From Gammaproteobacteria bacterium (lineage in GTDB: Bacteria; Bacillota_I; Bacilli_A; Izemoplasmatales; UBA1188): 6,486 nucleotides of DNA. Below, one piece after another: positions 1 through 5,561 of this stretch. The notes under the pieces are model-generated. The model made no database searches. It was not told the origin of the DNA and was given only the letters and a program-made list of their open reading frames with translations. The position numbers were made by a program, and so were the translations under genes. The stretch spans positions 1 through 6,486 of the forward strand of contig JAILNJ010000096.1 of assembly GCA_024691665.1 (NCBI GenBank), given 5' to 3'. Position 1 is the stretch's first letter. Every line of letters starts with the position of its first letter.

Positions 1-2141
1 GCACCTTGAGATTCAAGGATAGTACCCTTTCTTTGATTTAAGAGTCTAATCTCTTGAAGCATGCCTTCATATTCTTTTCTTAAAGACTCAACTGAAGAGA
101 GTGATAATTCCTTCTTCTTAGTTTTGAGTTCTTCAATTTGTTTAGTGTTCTTGTAGTAGTTTTGAACTTCTTTAACGAGTTCTTTAATGATAGATAAATC
201 AAATCCATTAATGATATCAGCTTGTTCAGCGAGTGCTTGGATATCTTCAGTAATCTTTTGATATTCAACCTTCTTTTCTTCACCAAGTTTTTGATATTTA
301 TTGAGTTGAACTTGTCTTGCACTTGAACCAATAAATGGCTTTGGTGTATTAGGGTTAAGATAGCTTGTAGTGAAACCTCTATAAAGCATTCCATCTTTAG
401 TAATTGCTTGATTGAACTTTTCAAGGTCACGTACATCATCAACCATAATTAAGTTACCAATAATATAGTTGATGTAGCATCTTGCATCTCTGTTTTCAGT
501 TTCAATGATTGAAGCTAGAGAATCAGGTTGATAAGTTGTGAAGTTTTGGATTTTCTTAGTGTTAAGTAAGTTAACACCAAATAAGTTTTTAGACTTATTT
601 TCGTTATAGCAGAGTAAGCATTCATCATAGTATTTAGGTTCTACGATTAATGTGAATCTTTGTCTACCAAGTAAGTCTTCAACTGTGTTTTGCCATGACT
701 TATCTTTAACTTCAATGATTTCAGAAAGTACATGTACAGAAATGTTTTCGTTATAAACTTTCTTTAGGTGTTCTTCCATCTTTTGTCTTAATACTACGAT
801 TTCTTTAGCATATGGAAGAGTTCCTGTGCCAGATAATTGGTTAAGTGAAGTTAATACTTCTTGGATTTCTTTAACTTTTAATGCTTTTTGAGCATTTAAA
901 GTTGAGTTCTTTTCTTGAATTTCATCTCTCTTTTCAGAAAGAGTAGTTCTGAGTTCATCAAGTTTACGAGATAGATCTTTACAGTCATCTTCAGTTTCAA
1001 CATTTAAGTTAACCTTAGATAATTCTCTATAAAGTTTAGCATCAACATTCTTAATAGCTTCTTTAGATTCTTGGAAAGCTACCTTTCTTCTATCAAATTC
1101 TCTCTTCTTTTCATAAGAGTATGCAACTTCACCATCAAGTCTCTTAATATCTCTATCATAGAGTTCTGATGCTCTGAAGTCTTCGTTATTAGAAAGTGAT
1201 GCATAGAGTTGTTTACTCTTATCATCGATTGATGCGATTTCTTCATCGATTTCTTTAGTATCTTCTTTGAGTGTATCTAATTCTTGTTCAAGCTTAAGAA
1301 TCTTTTTATTCTTAGATTCAACTTCTTTTTCAGCTTCTTTCTTAGTTAAAACTTTAAGGAGATATTCATAGAAATCTTTATTTTCTTTGATAGACTTAGC
1401 TGTTTCATAAGTTTCCTTAATAGTCTTTAAGTCTTCAATCTTATTCTTAGTTACTTTTAAGATTCCTTCAAATTCTTTGTATGATCTAATAGAATCTCTG
1501 ATGTTTTCAGTATGAATTTGTTTTTCTTCAAGTAAGTGATTATAGATATAATCTTTAACGTTTGTGAGTGGCTTGAAAGCTAATGCTTTTGGAAGAAGTG
1601 TGAAGTATTTTTCACTAATTCCACCCATCTTTTGGCGGAATGCAGCCTTAGCTTCTTTTCTTGATGTAAAGATATAAGGTGTAACTTTACTCTTCTTGAA
1701 GTCTAAAGTGTTCTTAACTTCATAGTCTTCAGTTATGAAGTATTCATCCTTCATTGGTCCATCAATAATATAGAAGATTACTTTTGGAGGTTTGGCTTCA
1801 CCTTCAACATCAATTACTGAACCTAAACAGAAATACTTTTCTTGTTTTTCTGAATAATATTCAAGACAGATATGACCTGAAAGATCATAGTCTCTTAAGT
1901 ATTCTTGATCAAGAGATCCAAGCTTACATTTAACGTATCCCCTTAAATCTCTCTTACTCTTATCTGATGCAGCTAAGTTGAATATTTGGTCACCAGCTGT
2001 GATTACAAATGTAATCGCATCGATGATTGTTGATTTACCAGAACCATTTACGCCAGTTAAGAGTGTATTATTCTTAACATTTATAGTTTCATTTTCGAAG
2101 TAATGCCAGTTAATTAATCTGATTTTAGTTAAGGTTTTCAT
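1..2141 (-). CDS. jetC: JetC, SMC/MukB-like ATPase of a Wadjet system (partial, 3' end beyond left edge)
   Basis: An open frame of 713 codons runs from an ATG at 2141 to the window edge without a stop. The family is usually about 1,100 residues, so roughly the last third is missing, including the Walker B and ABC signature motifs. Seen: the N-terminus MKTLTKIRLINWHYF is typical of JetC; Walker A is GVNGSGKST at residues 30-38; the following segment (about 39-75, with ITAGDQIFNLA and KRDLRGYVKCKLG) matches the family pattern; AFKPLTNVKDYIYN lies at 188-201. Charged coiled coil (about 205-435) leads to a hinge-like globular part (about 440-605, with SWQNTVEDLLGRQRF at 482-496), then the returning coiled coil. 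By family knowledge it is the DNA-loop-extruding motor that binds JetA and JetB and delivers circular DNA to JetD. It overlaps jetB by 17 nt. A chromosomal MksB-like condensin is the alternative, but the N-terminus and partner genes favour Wadjet. Confidence 0.9.
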   Translation of the reverse strand, partial: MKTLTKIRLINWHYFENETINVKNNTLLTGVNGSGKSTIIDAITFVITAGDQIFNLAASDKSKRDLRGYVKCKLGSLDQEYLRDYDLSGHICLEYYSEKQEKYFCLGSVIDVEGEAKPPKVIFYIIDGPMKDEYFITEDYEVKNTLDFKKSKVTPYIFTSRKEAKAAFRQKMGGISEKYFTLLPKALAFKPLTNVKDYIYNHLLEEKQIHTENIRDSIRSYKEFEGILKVTKNKIEDLKTIKETYETAKSIKENKDFYEYLLKVLTKKEAEKEVESKNKKILKLEQELDTLKEDTKEIDEEIASIDDKSKQLYASLSNNEDFRASELYDRDIKRLDGEVAYSYEKKREFDRRKVAFQESKEAIKNVDAKLYRELSKVNLNVETEDDCKDLSRKLDELRTTLSEKRDEIQEKNSTLNAQKALKVKEIQEVLTSLNQLSGTGTLPYAKEIVVLRQKMEEHLKKVYNENISVHVLSEIIEVKDKSWQNTVEDLLGRQRFTLIVEPKYYDECLLCYNENKSKNLFGVNLLNTKKIQNFTTYQPDSLASIIETENRDARCYINYIIGNLIMVDDVRDLEKFNQAITKDGMLYRGFTTSYLNPNTPKPFIGSSARQVQLNKYQKLGEEKKVEYQKITEDIQALAEQADIINGFDLSIIKELVKEVQNYYKNTKQIEELKTKKKELSLSSVESLRKEYEGMLQEIRLLNQRKGTILESQG

Positions 2142-2736
2142 TGTCTTCCTCCTCTTCACTCTTTCCATTTTCAAGTTGGAGAATATATGAGTAGCATTCT
2201 TGGATATTAGTCACAGGAATAGCTAAGGTAATGCTTGAGAATACTAGTAATTTAGTAGATGCCATTTCAAGATCTCCTAAATTATCGATTAAGTTGTATT
2301 TCTTATAGAGTCTTAAAGCTGCTACAAGTTCTGTCTTAAAGATTTTTCTCTTAAATCCGAAAGATGCATATTTGTTATGAATCTCATCAATAGTGATTAC
2401 TACTGTGTTATCAAGTGTAGTGTTGATTAACTTTTCTTGATATAAGATTCTTAAAATTAATAATACAAATGTTTCTTCTTTCTTGAGCTTTAAGTTACCT
2501 GGATTGTAGTTATTCTTAAGTTGGATAGCTCCGATTTCTCTATTAATAACTACTTCATGACCAAGTATTTCAAAGAATTCATCGAAATATTGTTTATAGT
2601 TAATTACGAAATAATATGCTTTAGTGTTATCTTTCTTATCTTTCGATAAGTAGTTAGCTGTTAATAATTGGTTACAAATCTTAGAGAAACTATCTTGGAC
2701 ATCTCTAGGAAAGTTTTTTAATTCATCAAGTAGCAT
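2125..2736 (-). CDS. jetB: JetB, MukE-like winged-helix subunit (DUF4194-type) of a Wadjet condensin
   Basis: A complete 203-residue protein, the usual size for JetB. By family knowledge JetB corresponds to MukE: a small winged-helix subunit that sits on the JetA kleisin and helps hold DNA against the JetC heads. Seen: an N-terminal helical part with a Y-F-V-I-N-Y-x-x-Y-F-D-x-F-F-x-x-L-G pattern (about residues 41-59); a beta segment ending in the L-K-x-E-E-T-F-V-L-L-I-L-R-I-L-Y helix (about 84-99), the most recognisable DUF4194 stretch; a second wing region (about 110-175); and an acidic tail (S193-E-E-E-E-D). The ATG lies 2 nt after the jetA stop, behind a strong AGGAGG. The 3' end overlaps jetC by 17 nt. 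The call rests on this pattern together with the two neighbours, since the sequence alone is divergent. Confidence 0.85.
   Translation of the reverse strand: MLLDELKNFPRDVQDSFSKICNQLLTANYLSKDKKDNTKAYYFVINYKQYFDEFFEILGHEVVINREIGAIQLKNNYNPGNLKLKKEETFVLLILRILYQEKLINTTLDNTVVITIDEIHNKYASFGFKRKIFKTELVAALRLYKKYNLIDNLGDLEMASTKLLVFSSITLAIPVTNIQECYSYILQLENGKSEEEEDNENLN
2148..2153 (-). promoter_or_regulatory. Ribosome binding site of jetC, inside jetB
   Basis: A perfect AGGAGG sits 6 nt before the jetC ATG at 2141. It lies within the last codons of jetB, where it encodes part of that protein's Glu-rich tail. This fixes the jetC start and makes translational coupling of jetB and jetC likely. Confidence 0.85.
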
Positions 2737-2738
2737 CT

Positions 2739-4166
2739 TTATGCCCTCCTCTTAATCTTAAAGTCTTTTATAATAAAGTTCTTAGTTTCTACATATGTTT
2801 GTTTATCAATAATTTCATAATCATTAAAACCTGATACAAACACAACAATATATAGAAGTCTGATTAAACCAGTTCTATCAGCATCATATGAAATGAAATC
2901 TTTCATTTCTTTTTCTTCACCTGGTGCGATAGACGATTCAAGTATTTTCTTAATGTCTTCTTCTTCGTATGCAGCTTTGAACTGTTCGAAGAAATCTTTT
3001 TGAATTAAGCTAAAGTCGAATGTTTCTTTAGATAATTTATTAATTTCTTTCTTCTTATAAGTTCCTCTTGGAACAGAAAGTGAATTAACATTTAATGATC
3101 TATCAATTGTGAAATCGAATAGTTTCTTAATTTCATTGAATGCTGAATCAACTTGTCCCTTCTTAACTTTCTTAGAATAATGAGTGATTATTGCATTAAG
3201 TTCTGCAGCAACATCTGTAGAATCATTAATTAAATACTTAACTTTTGATAATGTTTGAGTGATGTAATCTCTATTCTTCTTATCGATTTCATCCATAATT
3301 CCCTCAAGAGAATTATAAATATCAATACAGTCATTAATTTGCTTATTTGCAAGGCCTCTTGCTAAGGCTGGATCATTACCAGATATGAATAAGTAGTCAT
3401 TTGAGATAATTGACATGATATCTGGATCTTCTTGCATATGTTCAAGTTTTTTGATGATATCAAGTTTATACTTATTAATATTATCAAATGTTTTAAGTTT
3501 TACATATGCTCTATCCATAACTTCATCTTTATATTCACTTAAGAGTTCTACTAAATCCTTTAATTCTTCTTTTTGATCTATTAAAGAAATAAATTCTTTA
3601 AGCTTATGGTCAACCTTTCTGATTTCTCTTACAAAGTTTATTGTGTTTTTATAAACTTGGTTAAGTAGCAGACCATAATCATATGTTTTAGAATTTAGAA
3701 GGCTATATATTGTGAAGATATATCCTCTAAATGCTTGTTCTTGTGGATCTAATGTGAAGTTTTCTGCAAATAGTGAGAAGTTAGCAGCCTTTTTAATTTC
3801 AATTAATGCAAGTGTTAATGAGATTGAATAGTCATTGAAGTTTAAGATTTCAAGATAATCGTTAGTTACATCGATTGTAATCCATCCAGTTTGTTCAAGT
3901 CTTCTTAAACAGTAGTTAGCTAGTTCTCTATATGATGGGATTTCATCGTCTTCACTGTCGTTATCTTCATTTAGTTCGTTTAAGCCTACATGTCTATCTT
4001 CAAGAAGTGCTTCTACAATATCTCTAGCATCTTCTTTTGGCATACCTAATATTGAACCAGTCTCATATCTTTCATAGATAGCGATTAAAGCTTCAATATA
4101 GATATCTCTATTCTTCGATTGGAATAGATTGAAGAAGTTTTGAGGCAAGATTGCGTTAAAGTCCAT
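2739..4166 (-). CDS. jetA: JetA, MukF-like kleisin subunit (DUF5716-type) of a Wadjet condensin
   Basis: A 475-residue protein. By family knowledge JetA is the kleisin that links the two JetC heads, dimerises through its N-terminal winged helix and carries JetB. Seen: the N-terminus reads I-L-P-Q-N-F-F-N-L-F-Q-S-K-N-R-D-I-Y (residues 6-23), typical of the DUF5716 JetA family usually assigned to type III Wadjet. It is followed by an acidic insert (about 62-75), a Y-R-E-L-A-N-Y-C-L-R-R-L-E-Q-T-G-W-I segment (79-96) closing the winged helix, a long mainly helical middle (about 165-350) and a C-terminal domain ending in basic residues. The frame stays open back to a GTG at 4232, which would add 22 residues. 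I prefer the ATG at 4166 because it has a GAGGT site 7 nt upstream, starts at the conserved part, and the promoter -35 and -10 boxes lie inside the extra stretch. It is the first gene of the jet operon; its stop is 2 nt before jetB. Confidence 0.87.
   Translation of the reverse strand: MDFNAILPQNFFNLFQSKNRDIYIEALIAIYERYETGSILGMPKEDARDIVEALLEDRHVGLNELNEDNDSEDDEIPSYRELANYCLRRLEQTGWITIDVTNDYLEILNFNDYSISLTLALIEIKKAANFSLFAENFTLDPQEQAFRGYIFTIYSLLNSKTYDYGLLLNQVYKNTINFVREIRKVDHKLKEFISLIDQKEELKDLVELLSEYKDEVMDRAYVKLKTFDNINKYKLDIIKKLEHMQEDPDIMSIISNDYLFISGNDPALARGLANKQINDCIDIYNSLEGIMDEIDKKNRDYITQTLSKVKYLINDSTDVAAELNAIITHYSKKVKKGQVDSAFNEIKKLFDFTIDRSLNVNSLSVPRGTYKKKEINKLSKETFDFSLIQKDFFEQFKAAYEEEDIKKILESSIAPGEEKEMKDFISYDADRTGLIRLLYIVVFVSGFNDYEIIDKQTYVETKNFIIKDFKIKRRA
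2745..2750 (-). promoter_or_regulatory. Ribosome binding site of jetB, inside the jetA 3' end
   Basis: A perfect AGGAGG (followed by G) lies 8 nt before the jetB ATG and within the last codons of jetA, where it falls in the basic K-R-R-A terminus. It supports the 2736 start and coupling to jetA translation. Confidence 0.85.
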
Positions 4167-4173
4167 AATACGT

Positions 4174-4178
4174 ACCTC
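4174..4178 (-). promoter_or_regulatory. Ribosome binding site of jetA (decides the start)
   Basis: GAGGT lies 7 nt before the ATG at 4166. It is the only good Shine-Dalgarno match in this gap and selects this ATG over the upstream in-frame GTG at 4232. Confidence 0.75.
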
Positions 4179-4200
4179 GCTTATTTTAATTTTATAATTT

Positions 4201-4229
4201 ATTTTATCATAAGTAAAATAATATTTCAA
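4201..4229 (-). promoter_or_regulatory. Sigma-A type promoter of the jet operon, extended -10
   Basis: The -35 box is TTGAAA (4229-4224), followed by a spacer of exactly 17 bp and a -10 box TAAAAT (4206-4201) preceded by TG in the extended -10 position (4209-4208). Each hexamer has five of six consensus bases. Transcription would start near 4194, giving a leader of roughly 28 nt that contains the jetA ribosome binding site. It implies vegetative, constitutive-type expression unless the dyad upstream binds a regulator. Confidence 0.75.
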
Positions 4230-4232
4230 CAC

Positions 4233-4297
4233 TTTTTTAATAAAAATTTTATATTTTTTATATTTTTAATTTTATAAATAAAAATAAAAATATAAAA
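4233..4297. promoter_or_regulatory. 65-bp pure A/T tract upstream of the jet promoter
   Basis: No G or C occurs in these 65 bp, with repeated A- and T-runs. The tract ends 3 bp upstream of the -35 box, the position of an UP element contacted by the RNA polymerase alpha subunits; it would also be strongly bent. The composition is seen directly; the role is inferred. Runs of A/T are common in intergenic DNA of such genomes, so it may be only background. Confidence 0.45.
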
Positions 4298-4313
4298 GTC
4301 AAAATAATTTGAC
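4298..4313. repeat. Perfect 6-bp dyad, possible operator
   Basis: GTCAAA and TTTGAC are perfect inverted copies around a 4-bp ATAA centre. The 16-bp site lies about 70 bp upstream of the jet -35 box and has the size of a dimeric-regulator half-site pair. Each arm also reads as a TTGAC -35 core, but no convincing -10 follows on either strand. No other copy was noticed in the gap, so an operator role is only a suggestion. Confidence 0.3.
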
Positions 4314-4323
4314 ATATTTATAT

Positions 4324-4352
4324 AAAAAATGATAGCCATAAATTAACTATCA
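4324..4352 (-). terminator. Second, weaker terminator-like hairpin downstream of dnaJ
   Basis: On the minus strand TGATAG and CTATCA pair perfectly, and two inner G-U pairs (TT with GG) extend this to an 8-bp stem with a 7-nt loop. A run of six T follows (4329-4324). The stem is GC-poor, so it is a backup to the stronger terminator before it at best. Confidence 0.4.
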
Positions 4353-4374
4353 AGTAAATACGAATGAAAGCATG

Positions 4375-4402
4375 AAAAAACTGTGGCAGTTAACCACAGT
4401 TT
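4375..4402 (-). terminator. Rho-independent terminator of the dnaK-dnaJ operon
   Basis: On the minus strand AAACTGTGG pairs perfectly with CCACAGTTT around a 7-nt loop (TTAACTG), and the 3' arm runs into a tract of six T (4380-4375). The 5' arm begins inside the dnaJ TAA stop, so translation and termination signals overlap. It closes the chaperone transcript and separates it from the jet operon. Confidence 0.88.
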
Positions 4403-5507
4403 ATTTCTTTTTCTTCTTATTATCTTCAAGGCCAAATAATTCTTGTAGGCCTTCTTTTTGTTTCTTTGAAAGGCTTCTTGGAGTTTCTACAGCTACTTTA
4501 ACGTATAGGTCACCTTTAACCTTAGTTTTAATGTTTGGTACACCTTTACCTCTTAATCTAAATGTTGTATTAGGTTGAGTTCCTTCTGGGATAGTTAATA
4601 CTTGATCGCCATATGGACACTTAACAACCTTTTCAGTACCAACAGCAGCTTCAGGGAATGAAATCTTAATTTCTTCTTTTAGGTCATCACCATCTCTTAC
4701 ATAGTTAGGATCTTCTTTAACAACGAATTGGATATATAAATCTCCATTTTGTCCGCCGTTATAGCCTTTACCGCCTAAACCTTCAAGACGGATAGCTTGA
4801 CCTGATTGAATACCAATTGGTACTTCAATCTCAATAGTTTTAGCTTTCTTAATCTTCTTTTCACCATGACAATCTGGACATTTATTCTTAATATACTTAC
4901 CAGTACCAGAACAGTCAGGACATACTCTTCTTGTTTGAGCTTGACCGAAGATTGTGTTAGTAGTTTGAATAATTTCACCACGTCCATTACATCTTGGACA
5001 AGTTACAATGTCTTGAGGAGATTGTGCACCTGTGCCATTACATCTTGGACATTTTTCATATACATTTACATTTAGAGATGTTTTTTTACCAAAGATAACA
5101 TCATTTAAAGTTACATACATTCTTTGTTGTAGATCATCACCTTTCATAGGTCCTGATTGAGATTCAGTTCTTCTGCCTCCGCCAAAGAATGAACTAAAAA
5201 TATCGCTGAATCCTGATGTAAAGTCACCAAAACCTTCAAATCCACCAAAGCCACCAAAGCCTCCAGCATCACCACCAAAGCCTTGGTTTGGATCTGCTGT
5301 ACCATATTTATCATAGTTTGCACGCTTTTGTGGGTCAGAAAGGACATCATAAGCCTCTTGAACTTCTTTGAATTTTTCTTGAGCTCCAGGTTCATGATTG
5401 ATATCTGGGTGATATTTCTTAGCTAACTTTATATGTGCTTTCTTTATATCTTCTTCACTAGCATTCTTATCAAGGCCTAGAACGCTATAGTAGTCTTTTT
5501 GAGCCAT
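4401..5507 (-). CDS. dnaJ: DnaJ, Hsp40 co-chaperone (type I)
   Basis: A complete 368-residue protein of normal length for type I DnaJ. It delivers unfolded clients to DnaK and stimulates DnaK ATPase in the cytoplasm. Seen, in order: J domain at about 4-70 with the catalytic HPD motif at 33-35; Gly/Phe-rich linker at about 74-111, partly built from tandem GFG units (a 9-bp unit, CCACCAAAG on the plus strand, occurs three times at 5242-5280); four zinc-binding CxxC pairs at C153/C156, C170/C173, C196/C199 and C210/C213; then the C-terminal client-binding and dimerisation domains up to about 345; and a Lys-rich end. The fourth zinc motif reads CPDCHGEKK and lacks the last glycine of CxxCxGxG, while its cysteines are intact. 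The start has AAGGAG 5 nt upstream. It follows dnaK by 54 nt, as in the usual grpE-dnaK-dnaJ operon. Confidence 0.98.
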   Translation of the reverse strand: MAQKDYYSVLGLDKNASEEDIKKAHIKLAKKYHPDINHEPGAQEKFKEVQEAYDVLSDPQKRANYDKYGTADPNQGFGGDAGGFGGFGGFEGFGDFTSGFSDIFSSFFGGGRRTESQSGPMKGDDLQQRMYVTLNDVIFGKKTSLNVNVYEKCPRCNGTGAQSPQDIVTCPRCNGRGEIIQTTNTIFGQAQTRRVCPDCSGTGKYIKNKCPDCHGEKKIKKAKTIEIEVPIGIQSGQAIRLEGLGGKGYNGGQNGDLYIQFVVKEDPNYVRDGDDLKEEIKISFPEAAVGTEKVVKCPYGDQVLTIPEGTQPNTTFRLRGKGVPNIKTKVKGDLYVKVAVETPRSLSKKQKEGLQELFGLEDNKKKKK

Positions 5508-5512
5508 ATTTA

Positions 5513-5518
5513 CTCCTT
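5513..5518 (-). promoter_or_regulatory. Ribosome binding site of dnaJ
   Basis: AAGGAG lies 5 nt before the dnaJ ATG and directly behind the intercistronic hairpin, so the hairpin ends only 3 nt before this site and could influence its access to ribosomes. Confidence 0.8.
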
Positions 5519-5521
5519 CAA

Positions 5522-5550
5522 ACTACCAGCTAGGGCAAGTAGCTGGTAGT
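5522..5550 (-). promoter_or_regulatory. Hairpin between dnaK and dnaJ
   Basis: Two perfect 11-nt inverted copies (ACTACCAGCTA on the minus strand at 5550-5540, and its complement at 5532-5522) flank a 7-nt loop. No T-run follows: only TTTG and then the dnaJ ribosome binding site. It is therefore not a classical terminator. By analogy with other chaperone operons it may be a processing, stability or attenuation element that sets the DnaK to DnaJ ratio; this is inference. Confidence 0.65.
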
Positions 5551-5561
5551 CTTAGATATTA

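Noticed and set aside
80..442. 120-residue open frame on the minus strand
   Set aside because: It lies in another frame inside jetC, which is continuously open here and has clear family homology; the product is Leu/Lys/Ser-rich with no recognisable domain.
4309..4336. Plus-strand promoter starting with a perfect TTGACA at 4309-4314
   Set aside because: No acceptable -10 box occurs at 16-18 bp, and no plus-strand gene follows; the hexamer is explained by the dyad.
4372..4578. 68-residue plus-strand open frame at the dnaJ 3' end
   Set aside because: It runs antisense across the dnaJ terminator and C-terminus, has no convincing ribosome binding site, and its hydrophobic start is just the reverse reading of the Lys-rich DnaJ end.
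4775..5395. Open frames of 70-89 residues on both strands within dnaJ
   Set aside because: Out-of-frame or antisense shadows of dnaJ; they lack their own initiation signals and any family pattern.
5522..5550. Terminator between dnaK and dnaJ
   Set aside because: The stem is strong but is followed by TTTG and the dnaJ ribosome binding site with no T-tract on the minus strand; the plus strand has none either.
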